Positions 33,376 to 45,899 of a DNA stretch of 64,000 nucleotides are shown piece after piece. The translations under genes were made by a program, and so were the position numbers. The notes below the pieces were generated by a model. The model had not been told where the DNA came from and ran no database searches. It saw only the letters and a program-made list of their open reading frames with translations. Position 1 is the stretch's first letter, and each line of letters starts with the position of its first letter. This DNA comes from Dermanyssus gallinae (Eukaryota > Arthropoda > Arachnida > Mesostigmata > Dermanyssidae): NCBI GenBank assembly GCA_003439945.1, contig QVRM01001782.1, positions 1,839,501 to 1,903,500 of the forward strand. Reading direction: 5' to 3'.

Positions 33376-34660
33376 GGTCTTGACGTGGCTCTAGAAGCAA
33401 CGGTCCAGCATGACTAGAACTGGAAGAGGTAGTATGCTCGCAAGATATTGAACATACTGTTTCTTCTTCCAGGAAAGAACCACTGGCGGCATTACAGCGT
33501 CACAAGACACCGACAGGACGTCGTATCGAATAACGACAAGGCAACCCGACTCACGAATACGCGGGAGCAATAGCATGATTATTTTGAAGACAACAGGGAT
33601 CTTGACAACCCACACAGCTACACTAATAGAAACAACAACAGTACCAACAACAACATCAAAGCCACTCTGCGTTGTTCGAAACATTCGCCTGACCATAGAA
33701 TAGCGATATGTACGCATTTCAATACGGGGTAATATAGGGTAATATAGGTAATGTATACCTGTTGTTTATCTAGAGCAAATATTTATTTATAGAGACAAAA
33801 AAACTAGAACAACAACAAAAGTATGCAAGACAGGGGTAACGGCAATAGCCACGAATGCTGCAGACCTTAGGAATAAGACGCAAATACCATACTACTTACG
33901 AGCATAAGGCAAATAAACAGCATACACTAAAACGCTTCTAGCAGAAGATCGAATTTTGCCTATGCCTGTGTATGTGTTTAACTGGTGTGGTGCGATGCTC
34001 TATGGGCTTATGTTTCACATCTTAGTTTTTCACGCTTAACCACTGAATCCATTGCTGGGGGTCTTGATATGCAACGCTGAACTGTTTCCCTGTGAGTCGC
34101 AACGTTAAGGCGATGCACAGCGCCGATGTTGTCTACAAGATAACGCCGCCTTCAGGTCCTGTAGTTCCTCAACATTCAAATCTTTAGAACATTCGAGTTT
34201 TTCCTGTTGCAGATCGAGGTCGGCTCAAGCGTAACGTGCTTTGTCGGTTTCACCATCTCTTTGCTATATTTATCTTATTGTGTAAAACAACAGTCGAAGA
34301 ACTAATGTTATTTCTTATCACATGTCCAGCCTGTGGCAGACGGCACACTCTACAATACTTAATTGAAGCCCAGCTAATCGTTCCTCGCTTCCAGTAAGCA
34401 GCCAGACGTTAAGAGCAAACGTCCACATGGACGCCTCAAAAGCTGCCGTGTGTCAGCTGTTTAGCTGTGTTTTTTTTAAATAATAATAATAATACCACGG
34501 GTGACCAATGCGAGGGTGAGTTTTTGCGTCGCAACTCTCGCTCGCAGTGTGTAGGGGAAACGCCGCCGCTGTCATCGGCTCTATGGATTGAGGAGTGGGG
34601 TGAGTCTAGGCGGGTACACGTTTTGGTACCAGAATTGTAGGGAAACACCGAAAAATTTAA
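33376..34660. other. No firmly recognised gene
   Basis: The minus-strand frame 33391-33717 is hydrophobic and unrecognised (see the candidate exon). The rest holds only short frames. Confidence 0.3.
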
Positions 34661-34663
34661 TAA

Positions 34664-35630
34664 ATAATAGTAATAATAATAATAGCCTACGACGAGACCA
34701 CTAGAGACATTCTAAGTGAGATACTAAATATTAACTTAGAAGGAAACATGTGGCAGAAAACAAGCCTCCCCATCGACAACAGAGGTCTTGGAATAAAAAG
34801 AGCTACGGATCTAGCTGCAGTGTGGTACGCTGCTTCCCTGAATCAATTTGGCTCCCTGCCGGAATCGCAGCTCAAGATCCCTTCAGCGGGGGCTGGCTTT
34901 AAGCGCTGCCCTCCCGTCAGCTTGGCACCATGCTGGACCCAAACCCCTTCCGCATAGTGTCAGCCCTTAGGGTAGGCGCCCCCGTTTGCCAGCCCTTTTC
35001 TTGTCTGCCATGCGGCCAACCTGTCGACTCTGACGGTCTACACACGTTAAGCTGTCTGAAAAGTCCCGGCAGACTCACAATACATGCTGAACTTAACGCC
35101 ATAGTACGAAGAGCTTTTAGAAGGGCAGGGGTACCATCTACACCCGAGCCGAAGGGTCTTAATGGCAGCAATGAGCTGCGGCCTGACGGGGTCACCATCC
35201 CGCTATGGTCACACGGAAAAGGCCTTGTATGAGATGTTACGGTTTCATGCACGGCGGCCTTGTCGTATTCATGTCACAGCGCAGTCGAATCTGGATGGGT
35301 AGCAGAGCGCGCGGATTCTGAAAAACGAAGGAAGTATCTCGAGCTATCAAGAAGCTACCACTTTGTGCCCATTGCATTGGAGACACTTGGCCCCATCAGC
35401 ACAGGTACAGCGAAAATCCTGAAAGATATCGGAAAACGCATAGAAGACGTTACGGGTGATCGACGCGAGGCCATGTTTTTGAGACAGATGATGTCTTTGG
35501 CCGTTTGTAGAGAGAACGTGGCTTCAATCATAGGCGCAATGAACTGACAAGGGAACCTGGCTTAAACGTTCATACCTCACAATTGTTATAACTATATACC
35601 CGATAAAATAATAATAATAATAATAATTTA
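34664..35630 (+). mobile_element. RT-RLE retroelement, 3' part with internal deletion
   Basis: The plus strand reads WQKTSLPIDNRGLGIKRATD with LAAVWYAASL (post-RT region), then jumps by deletion to SGGWL, LPSRQLGTMLDPNPFRIVSA, CLPCGQPVDSDGLHTLSC (knuckle), HAELNAIVRRAFRRAGVPST, LRPDGVTI and a WD block broken by TGA at 35231-35233 in place of Trp. It ends HFVPIALETLGPIS and FLRQMMSLAVCRENVASIIG. The 3' leader (CCTCACAATTGT) and (AAT)n tail match those of the element at 37880. It is the same subfamily as that element. Confidence 0.82.
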
Positions 35631-35697
35631 TTTTTTATTTTTAACAAGGGTTTATTTTTATACATATGTACATGTATCACAATTACTAACATATCAC

Positions 35698-37772
35698 TTA
35701 TATAACATCTACAATATTGCATATACTATTCTTATTGCTTGAGTGTCGGTGGCCACTCAGCATCATCTTGGCGTTGCCTCTCTGTAATTCTAATGACACT
35801 CTCTGTCGGAGGAACGCGGTCGATCTTGGCTCCGCTGTGGCCTCAAATAGCTTCTTTCCAAGCTCTTTTGCCAGTTTAAGTGCATGCTTGCCCCAAACGC
35901 CAGATGACCCGAGGCCAAACGCCATTACAACGTGGTCCTCAAGAAGATGCGCGTATAGGCGCCGTTTGTGCATCTCCCGTTGGTGGATGTCATTGATGGC
36001 ATCCTGACGGCCTTGCGTAAGCCCGGCCAGCTTAGTGCAACTAAGCCAGTGCAAGCCGCGTTTATCCACCGTTCTACCACACGGACATTCCTCCCTTTCA
36101 AACATGGCAATGCCAAGTCTGAGGCCACTGGCGGCACGAAACTGGTCATCGGTCAGCTTACTGCCGACTAGCTCGGACGGAAACACGTCGAGCCACGCTC
36201 CAGCGGCGTCGGATGAGACCGCTCTCAGTCTTATATTATCTGCATCTAACTCGCAGGCCGACAAAAGAGTTAGGTGGGTAGCCTGAGTGGCGATTTGGTC
36301 CCACCCCTTCTGTCTAGTGACCTGCTTCTCAGAAGGACGACCAGACTGACACGCCTGGTCTCAAGATCCAAAGTTTCTGACGGCAGAAGGAAGGCAGGTG
36401 AATTCCGTAGTACGTGCAAGACCATTTGCACTCCCATTGCGTGCCGGAGCAGAAAGTAGGCTTGGTGTCTCCCGAGATGTCCCAGCCGTTGAAAAAGCCA
36501 GGAGAATTGTTCTCTCTTCTCGGCCAGTATCGGTCCAATCATGTCGCGGAACATCGCCGTACCCAGCAGGTCCAGCTCACACCGGTACTTTACAAGAATG
36601 CCCGGGAACTTGCTGTTGAATTTTGCGATTACCTGCTGTCTTTGATGTCTCTGAGTAACACCGACGGATCGTTGTCAAGGAGGATCCCATTGTCGAGGTA
36701 GAACAGAGGGACCCTGCATTTTACCTGGTTGACGTACTGATGCAGAAGCAGGCTGAACGCAAGTGGAAGGAAGCATGATCTTTGTGGCCAATCTCCGCAG
36801 AGTGCATGGGTCGGTACCCACCGGTCTTCTTTTTCAGGGCGATGAGCCACCCGCCATATATGACGCTTCTCACAGCCTCCGGAACTTGCCCGTTGACAGG
36901 AAGAAGGCATTTTAGATAGTCGGGCGTAAAGCCGTCGAGTCCTCCCGCCGCACAAGATGGAAAAGTACGAAGTGCCTTGGCGCATCTTTGCTTGAGCACG
37001 ACACGACCGCAGGCAAGCCGATGGGGGACGGTGGAACCACGTCCCCTGCAGGAGCAGAAGGGTGCTTTGCCATCATCTAACAAATCGACTTCTCCGTTAC
37101 GGATGCAATTGTGTCGTCAGAAGACAAGATTCTAATGGCGCTTTGCACATTAAAATCCATGGAGAGCTTGTGAGCAGCAATCTGAACACGGGCTTTATCC
37201 GTCATTGTACGTTTGCCTCGACCCTCGGCTTCTACGCGATTGAGATCTGCACCTCCGATGAGAGCCACGTTTTCCTTGACCACGCTGGCCCGGCCATATT
37301 CCCTTTGAGTTTCTTTGTCGACGTGGAGGACTTTTGGGGCGAGAGTGAGCAGCGCGGTCCAGCTCGATTCGTCGTTATTTTTCACAACTTATTAAAGCAG
37401 ACGGTGGAAGAGCTTGCGCAAAGGGATTCTGGCTCTCTTTGGGATCCTGCGCAGCACCTTGCGTGTTATCTTAGCGTTGGCAAGTAACCGGTGAAGAGGA
37501 GAGGTAGAAGAGGGCGGCAGGTATTGGCTAGGTGACGGTCCTCCATTCGCTGGCGGTTGGCTGGTGGAGTGAGAAAAAGGTTCTACTAGCGAAGCACGAG
37601 AAGAAACCAGCGGCTGTGAGATGCTGCTATTAATGGCGGTGGCCTGTTGGATCGCCACTGATCCACTAAACTCGGCTATCTTCTTCTTATGAGTCCTTCC
37701 TGCGTGAATTTGGATACCCCTCTTCGTAGGGAAGCACTTGGAACACCACGGGCATTGGAACTCATTAGCCAT
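35698..37772 (-). mobile_element. RT-RLE retroelement, near full-length but broken
   Basis: The minus strand starts MANEFQCPWC with a C2H2 zinc finger (C7, C10, H23, H28). After a frameshift near 37390 come AALLTLAPKVLHV-like and VQSAIRILSSDDTIASV segments, then FPSCAAGGLDGFTPDYLKCL and VRSVIYGGWLIALKKKTGGY with RP (RT entry), LFYLDNGILLDNDPSVLLRD (YLDD box with the second Asp changed to Asn), LGHLGRHQAYFLLRHAMGVQ, WLDVFPSELVGSKLTDDQ and CPCGRTVDKRGLHWLSC (knuckle C-x-C-x9-H-x3-C). The RPD/WD nuclease core is deleted; FLRQRVSLELQRGNA closes it. Finger-RT-knuckle-nuclease is the domain order of R2-group non-LTR elements; the exact clade is inference. Confidence 0.83.
37689..37754 (-). other. 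C2H2 zinc finger of the retroelement
   Basis: C-x2-C-x12-H-x4-H at residues 7-28 of the N-terminal frame (CPWCSKCFPTKRGIQIHAGR then TH). In R2-type proteins such N-terminal fingers bind DNA at the target. Confidence 0.8.
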
Positions 37773-38530
37773 TGCAATTGCTTCTCATGTGAAACAGAAC
37801 TGTTACTGGCTTTGCTGTGGCTGTCAAATTCTTGTCTTTCCAAAGAAAACCGCCGTTTTCATTGTCTAATAAATAATCATTATAATCGGTATATCAGATC
37901 TAGTATCGCAACTACAGAGCCCTTTCAACGTGTGGTATCTAGATGACGCCACGTTTGCGGGACCCGCGAGTATCATCGCGACAAATTTGAGAAGAGTGCT
38001 GCAGTTTAAAGAAGACGGGGGACTGGCACTGAATGCTTTAAAACGTGAGATTACCGCTGTCGGGGGCTCGCTTCAGGAGAGAGAGGAAGCAATCCAGGAG
38101 ATCACAGAAATACTTCCTGACATCACGCGAGTAGAGGTAAAGAACTTTTGGGGGCCCCCGTAAAGCAAGATGGAATATCACATGCACTCTCTAGAAAGAA
38201 AGAAGCCCTTACCAAAATTCGTCAACGACTGACACGCTTGCATCCTCAGGCTGCGCTGTGCATTTGGAGATATAGTCTGGGGTCTTTTGGAACGTCAATT
38301 TGGAAGACAACACCTGGCAGAGAGCAAGTCTCCCAATACGTGAAGGTGGTCTGGGAATACGAAATGCTATTGACCTAGCTCCTGTCTGTTACGCTGCTTC
38401 GCTGATCCGATTTGGTCCGGTCGCAGCCTCGTTAGTGCAGGAGGCAGTTCGACCACAAATAAAACATGAAACCAGAAAAGCGCGAGACATCATTAGAACT
38501 ATGCTGGACCCGGGGCCTTTAGAAGAATAT

Positions 38531-38888
38531 TTTCACACATCATATTTATTCACCATAGTTGTTGGTAGTGGGATTGGATTAATACACATGGCCTGCTACG
38601 AAATTATAATAATATCTCGTTCACACGCACCTGTAACGAGTAAGAGTCTAATGCCGAACATTTTAGAACATGATATCGACAGATATTGCACTCACCACAA
38701 AACTTACATACACAGTCGTTAATATCATAACATTTACCTTTGAGGCACATATAATGGTGATAACCATGCCATGTTACCCTGCACAATAATGGTCGGTTAC
38801 TTTGGAAGGCACGTTTCCATTTCTCTGAGCGAAAAGCAGGTCCATCTGTGTAGTTACACATAACAAAATGTACGTTTCGGTCTTCCCG
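38531..38888 (-). mobile_element. 358-bp retrocopy-like insertion inside the retroelement
   Basis: The retroelement frame is split at Glu-Glu-Tyr and resumes in frame after a second copy of the same nine bases, GAAGAATAT (38522-38530 and 38889-38897), a clean target duplication. Read on the minus strand the insert carries one open frame (94 codons inside the insert), a stop at 38604-38606, a 73-nt trailer with AATAAA 15-20 nt from the end, and ends in GTGAAA. That fits a 5'-truncated reverse-transcribed mRNA. The inferred parent encodes a Cys/His-rich protein also seen at 43.7 and 47.4 kb. Confidence 0.7.
38604..38888 (-). pseudogene. Cys/His-rich protein, retrocopied C-terminus
   Basis: The frame contains FVMCNYTDGPAFRSEKWKRA, LLCRVTWHGYHHYMC, then CVCKFCGECNICRYHVLKC at 38658-38711 and a short tail ending EILL. 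The spacing C-x-C-x2-C-x8-H-x3-C is zinc-knuckle-like. No family is recognised. The frame is uninterrupted across the insert, so the retroposition is recent relative to the surrounding decay, or the parent frame was still under constraint when copied. An ATG above the insert belongs to the host retroelement. Confidence 0.55.
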
Positions 38889-39674
38889 GAAGAATATCCC
38901 AGCCAATATAACCTCGATGAGCTCAAAAGCAAAAAAAAGAGCAAGGATATCTTAGAGGGGCTTGTTTCCCAGAGAGACCGCGCCGCATTCCTAGAGGCAC
39001 AAGATAACTTCAGTGGGGCTTGGCTTAAAGCCTTACCCTCACCTCAGCTCGGCACTATGCTGGATCCCAACCATTTCCGCATGATGTCAGCACTTAGAAT
39101 CGGCGCTCCCGTCTGCGAGCCGTTTCAGTGCAAACTGTGTGGAGAGATGGTAGATTCCAGTGGCCTACACCCACTGAGTTGCCCGAAGAGGGCCGGTAGA
39201 TCATCCAGACATGCTGAACTAAACAGTGTGATTATAAGGTCTCTTAGGAAAGCCGGTATACCATCTACACTTGAACCGAGAGGTTTAGTGACCGCTGGCG
39301 AAGAAAGACCTGATGGGATGACCATTGCATTATGGTCTCATGGGAAGTCCCTTGCCTGGGACGCAACGGTTTCGTGCACCGCCGCGGCTTCCTATTTACA
39401 CCACAGCTCAGTTGAGCCGGGGTGGGTGGCAAAGCACGCGGACGCCAGAAAACGCGTTAAATACACTGGACTGGAAACAAGATATACTTTTGTGCCTATT
39501 GTCATGGAGACGCTAGGACCAATTAGCAAGGGAACCGAAGCATTTCTCAAAGATTTGAGTAAGCGAATTCAGGAGGTCACAAGCGACCGAAGAGAGGGTC
39601 AATTCTTGAGGCAAGCGTTGTCTTTGGCCGTTTGCAGAGGAAACGCGGCATCTATTTTAGGCGCCATGGTATGA
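38868..39674 (+). pseudogene. RT-RLE C-terminal frame, knuckle plus putative nuclease
   Basis: The intact 268-codon frame carries LGTMLDPNHFRMMSALRIGA, knuckle C88-x2-C91-x9-H101-x3-C105 (CKLCGEMVDSSGLHPLSC), RHAELNSV, AGIPSTLEPRGL, the putative nuclease core R147-P-D149 and W164-D165-A-T, FVPIVMETLGPIS and FLRQALSLAVCRGNAASILG. PD-x15-D after a knuckle resembles the restriction-like endonuclease of R2-group elements (PD, then D/E 12-14 residues on). The first 10-11 codons straddle the insert border. The RT is broken upstream, so no complete protein can be made. Confidence 0.8.
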
Positions 39675-39739
39675 AATAATTATTTAAAGAATTGGCAATA
39701 ATACGTTCAGACCTCACAATTGTAACATTATTTAACATG

Positions 39740-39744
39740 TAATA

Positions 39745-39838
<94 letters not shown>

Positions 39839-39839
39839 T
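39740..39839. repeat. (AAT)n array, 3' tail of the retroelement
   Basis: About 100 bp of AAT repeats with two ATT interruptions directly after the retroelement trailer; a shorter (AAT)n follows the same trailer at 35607-35628. Confidence 0.95.
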
Positions 39840-41518
<1,679 letters not shown>

Positions 41519-41594
<76 letters not shown>

Positions 41595-41613
41595 TATATA
41601 TATATATATATAC

Positions 41614-41675
<62 letters not shown>

Positions 41676-41700
41676 CATACATACATACATACATACATAT
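41519..41700. repeat. (TA)n / (CATA)n cluster
   Basis: About 180 bp of TA with short breaks, ending in six CATA units. Confidence 0.97.
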
Positions 41701-41924
41701 ACATAGACAGAGAGATTTATATAGAGAGAGTCAAATACGTTAAAACGAAATAGGCTTGCATAGGCTTATTCGGCCATCCGTCACGCAAACAGGCAATTAT
41801 ATAGCTCAATGCAATCCGCAAGCTTAGTACAAGCTGCAGGCTTACTGTAATTACTATTGCCATTTCTAATTATTATAATACATATGTTATTGTAAATGAA
41901 TGCCATATTTATTTCCTTGTAGTG

Positions 41925-41980
41925 CTCGCATATGTAAATTTTGCGGTCTGCTGTGTACGAGACATCACCATGAGACATGT
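41925..41980 (+). other. Possible fourth Cys/His motif
   Basis: The plus strand, in the frame CSARICKFCGLLCTRHHHET then C, has C-x2-C-x7-H-x3-C spacing identical to the 47.4-kb copy. The upstream GFHH block is absent and a stop precedes it, so chance is possible. Confidence 0.25.
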
Positions 41981-42218
41981 CAGTCAACGCCGGGTGTTTG
42001 GCTTTCTGTCCGATTATCCTGATATATATGTATATAACTTACAGGATAGACATGTAAGTCCCTTAATTTTATTAAAGTGTAATATATACTATGTAAGATG
42101 TAATATATACCAATACATCATACCGAACAGTGAAGTAAAAAATGTGAATGAGCTATAAATACTATTTCATTGCGTCAGCCGGGCTAGATGAAAATTGGAA
42201 ACACTATATGCCTACATA

Positions 42219-42221
<3 letters not shown>

Positions 42222-42250
<29 letters not shown>
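42222..42250. repeat. (TA)n microsatellite
   Basis: 29 bp of alternating TA. Confidence 0.95.
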
Positions 42251-42254
<4 letters not shown>

Positions 42255-42449
42255 TATTTTCACTAAATCTGCAATCGCGAGAGCTTCAGTCATCCAATCA
42301 TACCTGAGTGCTTGGAGAAAAGTTTGCATTTAGTGATCTACATTCTACGCTAGCTCAAAGCAGAACAAATGTTGCATTGAAGATAATTCTCAGGGGATGA
42401 AATTCTTTGCAATTCTTATGTGTTGGTTTTCACGTTTAATTACCTACTG

Positions 42450-42524
42450 GAAAAAGTGACTTCTCCGCCGAGTTGTACTCGATCCCAAAGTTTGTTGGAC
42501 GAGTTTTGGAAGACCATTTATATA
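42450..42524 (-). repeat. MITE half-end
   Basis: The minus strand reads CTCGTCCAACAAACTTTGGG then ATCGAGTACAACTCGG, matching the left terminal repeat of the element at 30312 without its CAGGGTG end. Confidence 0.6.
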
Positions 42525-43272
42525 GTTGAAATTAAAATTCGTCTTCTTCTAACAGTAAATATTTATTGCCGCATTTGTCAATGGCGCTTGACTGTCGGTG
42601 CCATTCTTGTTGACGACAGAATATCAGGACAACCAACCGTATGAGCTGGCTGGTCCGTGTTGTTGTTATTGTTGCTGTTGCTGCTATAGCGGAGTGATTT
42701 CTTAAGAGCACAACCCTTCTTCTTCTTCTGCTGTCGGGTTGGTTGGACTTTGCTTCGTAAGAGACTAATGCCTGCATGATTGTGGTTGCTTGAGGCACTT
42801 TGGCTGCTCCTGTAATGTTGGCGGTGGCGGCCATAAACGTCGGCACCACTCCGTGAGCTCGGGGCTATTCTGTGAGTATTATTGCTAGTATTGTTTTTGC
42901 AGTTGTTATCCTTGTTCAGTCACTTGATCATATATTTTTACTTGAGATATGAGATCATTCGAGTTCCTACGTCAAAGGCTGTAGAAAAAGGCTGTTACTC
43001 AATATATTGTTCATCGGCGAAGTACAGTATCTGTTTGGGGGGGCAATATTGAATTAAGCTAACCCCGACTTATACTCAATATGTGATTGCCAGGAGACAG
43101 TAGTTTACTCCAAAGTATAATAATTTCGATAACTTTTATTGAGAGAAGAATGTCTCAGTTCGTAGAAAGCTATCTCGGAGTGAATTTTTCACCTTAAGGT
43201 ACAAACGCGCTTATCCGCGCGACAGCCGGTATCAGAGGCCCAACACAAATGACTATGATATTTATTGTTTAC

Positions 43273-43537
43273 CCTCGAAGTGGCATCCGTAATTATCTAC
43301 GGTATTCAAGTGACGCGGAAACATCTTAACACGCGCATTTATTGCAGTTGAATAGGATGAAGCCAGCCTTCCTAAAGCAAGTACTTGGCTTTCCATCAAA
43401 TTCGCGCTACAGGTAGTATGCATGCCCGCGGGTTTAGTATTATTTACCGAATAATTCGTGGGCGACTTCAGTTTAGGGCAAACCGTCACCCTGGAAATCG
43501 TCCAGTACGAGTATTCTCCAAAAATGTCTCTAATCCC
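43273..43537 (-). CDS. Candidate exon of an unrecognised gene
   Basis: The minus strand is open from an acceptor TTAAATTCTCAG (43549-43538) to a donor-like GAGG|GTAAAC (43272). It encodes about 88 residues: GIRDIFGEYSYWTISRVTVC, then PKLKSPTNYSVNNTKPAGMH, TTCSANLMESQVLALGRLAS and SYSTAINARVKMFPRHLNTV. Composition is normal and not repetitive, with Cys and N-glycosylation-like Asn-Tyr-Ser and Asn-Asn-Thr. No family is recognised. It could be an internal exon of a host gene or an old element; evidence is only openness and splice-like borders. Confidence 0.25.
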
Positions 43538-43627
43538 CTGAGAATTTAATTTACCACCAGTTATGACTAACTAGGCTTGAGAGGAATCTCTCCGTCCATG
43601 TTCGCATCTTGCCACCCACTATGTACT

Positions 43628-43738
43628 TACGGATTTCATCATCTATTAGATCGGTCTGCAAAGATTTATGAACCCAGAGAGAACTGCAAATGTCGTCGTT
43701 GCGGCGGTCCGTTCCCCCTGTATCACCTCACTAACTAT
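43628..43738 (+). pseudogene. Cys/His-rich motif copy
   Basis: The plus frame reads YGFHHLLDRSAKIYEPRENC then KCRRCGGPFPLYHLTNY. It shares GFHH-x-L, EP, C-x-C-x2-C and YH with the copies at 38.7 and 47.4 kb; the last Cys is Tyr here. The frame stays open to 43858 but becomes TA-derived. Confidence 0.45.
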
Positions 43739-43844
43739 ACTGAGTCCGTGTTGCTCTCTAGCTCCAGCGAGAATATCATAATTTGTTTTACCATGTGTGT
43801 CATATATATATATATAGTGTCATTCATTACAATATGTACTTATT

Positions 43845-43890
43845 TTAAGGTTTGGTAGAACTTGGCAAGAAAATGATTTTTCCCTATCGA
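43845..43890 (+). repeat. MITE-related fragment
   Basis: TTGGTAGAACTTGGCAAGAA then AATGATTTTTCC resembles the inner part of the left end at 30312 (CTAGTACAACTCGGCAAAGA then ATAATTTTTC). Confidence 0.4.
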
Positions 43891-44315
43891 AGGAAGGGTC
43901 TTGTTTAGGAGAGAGGATGAAATTTATAAAAGTAATTCTGCTTTTTTTCTCCTACATAGTTGTGCAAAATCTACGTTTGCAGGAGAATCAGTCAACGCAT
44001 GAAGGTACCGATCATACCGGCGTGCTTGAAAAATTCTGTGCAATAGAAAATACTTCGCTAGCTTGCGTAGCAAAAAGCAAATAACACGATTAAGGAAAGT
44101 CATAAAAATCGATATGTTGTCATGTCTTACGTTAACGCTTTTACGTAAAAAGCATAACATTTTGCCATTACAAACAAAGACGTACGTCCAAAAGCCTCCT
44201 CTCAGGCAATGGCAAATTTCATGCCCACCATTTTCGTATTAAGTAAGTGATGGTGCTGCGTTTCATAGTTTCCAAGTAACTAAGTACATATTATTATGAA
44301 TGACCCTGATATATA

Positions 44316-44430
44316 CAGGGTGTGACAGAAAGGTTTTTAAAGCGATGCATAGAATTGTAGAGCTCGTTAAAGCAATTTTTTTTCCAATAGAACATGGTCT
44401 CTAAGACGTCTTGTTTCGGAGTGAGAGTGA
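44316..44430 (+). repeat. CAGGGTGT-type element end
   Basis: CAGGGTGTGACAGAAAGGTT begins right after a TATA stretch and is followed by an AAAGCAATTTTTTTTCCAAT-like inner segment ending GAAC, resembling the left end of the MITE at 30312. It leads into the inverted repeat at 44435. Confidence 0.45.
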
Positions 44431-44434
44431 AATT

Positions 44435-44718
44435 ACTACAATTTGTGACAATGGTGTTTTTGTCCGACATAGGAGCACAAAATGTGCTGTTGCGAGACAG
44501 AAACTGAGTACACGTTCGTGATAAAATTCTGCTCCATCTGAAGAATATGCAAAGCCGGTCAGAAAACGCGACACGGTCGCTTAGAAGAGAATTCGCCAAA
44601 AATGGAGCAGAATTTTATCACGAACACGAACGTGTGCTCAGTTTCTGTCTGGTTGTCTCGCAACAGCACATTTTGTGCTCCTATGTCGGACAAAAACACC
44701 AGTGTCACAAATTGTAGT
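44435..44718. repeat. Long inverted repeat (arms about 100 bp)
   Basis: The left arm 44435-44536 is the reverse complement of the right arm 44603-44718, with one or two substitutions and two small insertions in the right arm (about 6 bp each). The spacer is 66 bp. Both arms can encode SRNSTFCAPMSDKNT on opposite strands. A transcript would fold into a long hairpin. Confidence 0.9.
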
Positions 44719-44853
44719 ATAATAAGAATATTCCTATTGAAAAATATTTGTAAACTCTACCTCCTGCTATGTTGTATTTCTAAGATATTGCATTTGATTA
44801 CTTGAACATTTTCGATTATGGTAAAACACAAAATTTCAAAAAGTTTATTCTAT

Positions 44854-44917
44854 GCATTATGGTATCACTTGGTTGCTATTATATTGCATTATGGTATCAC
44901 TTGGTTGCGATTATATG
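44854..44917. repeat. 32-bp tandem duplication
   Basis: GCATTATGGTATCACTTGGT then TGC-(T/G)-ATTATAT occurs twice back to back with two differences. Confidence 0.9.
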
Positions 44918-45899
44918 TATAATGGTTCGATTTGTGATAGCCAACCAATCAAGGTTTTACTGAGGATATATCCACCCTTATAACGCATCGTCACTTATGT
45001 GAGACTAGACTGCTTTACGGCCATCTGTATGACAACGGACGGTGACAATGTCAAATCTGACAGAATTTACAATTCACGAGATCCTTCTAACTGACACTCT
45101 ATGGGCTCAATCAGGTTAGTGTCAACAAGCGTTGTTTGGTGCAAATCGCGGTGTCTGGTATTTGAGGAAAAAGAACAAAAGAGGGCGCGATGAAAGCACA
45201 CAAATATTATTGATGGGCCAACGAGAACCAACGCATATATGCTTCGCCCGCATTGATACCAGTATTGCTTGTTTATCCGTGGATGCTTGAACTGGAATAT
45301 TGAAGAACAATAAGATAGGTTCCTATCATGTTCCGGAACGGTTTAGTAGAGAGAGATCATTCACACCTGGAAATGTGCCGTTACGGTAAAACACGAAATT
45401 ACAGTTAACTTATTATACGCTCTATGAGACATTTCTGAGCAGGACGCATGACTGCGTCAGTGGTTGAATCATTTATTAGATAGATAGATAGGTTTTATTA
45501 TTCTCATGAGTGGCTTACATTCGTACATAGATTCACGGCTCCTCAAAGCCATCAAAGGCTAGTACGGAGTGTTTATATTGCATATTTTCTTATAGTTTAC
45601 CTTATTGTCATTATGATTATATTATTATCGTATTCGGCTTATATTAGAGTAAGGTACCTAAATAGTATTGCTTAGCACTTTGTTTGAATATTGTCAAAGA
45701 AGAGGTTGCGCGCACATATTATTGCAAGTATAGATTGATCATCCTGAAGGTGACATTCCCGCAGTAGGTGTTATACTCGGCTGGTTGAGAACGAGAACTT
45801 AGGGAGGAACAGCCCTGACCCCCTTCAACGAGTGGCATTTGCCCGCACATCTGTACAAGTCAAACCGTACATCTGTTACTGGTTGCTCTGATACCATCG
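44918..45899. other. No recognised gene
   Basis: Short frames only. A (GATA)n run occurs near 45476-45490. Confidence 0.4.

Larger units (their letters stand above)
37880..39839 (+). mobile_element. RT-RLE retroelement, RT to 3' tail
   Basis: The plus strand begins in the RT: SDLVSQLQSPFNVWYLDDAT (catalytic YLDD), LALNALKREITAVGGSL, then after a frameshift GAPVKQDGISHALSRKKEAL, LHPQAALCIWRYSL, WQRASLPIREGGLGIRNAID and IIRTMLDPGPLEEY. A 358-bp foreign insert (38531-38888) interrupts here. It resumes in frame with SQYNLDELKSKKK and a 268-codon frame. The 3' leader (CCTCACAATTGTAACATTAT) leads into about 100 bp of (AAT)n (39740-39839). The N-terminal finger and most of the RT are missing. Confidence 0.85.

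Noticed and set aside
42450..43890. Complete 1.4-kb transposon between two MITE ends
   Set aside because: The two ends point away from each other (minus at the left, plus at the right), so they do not bound an element.
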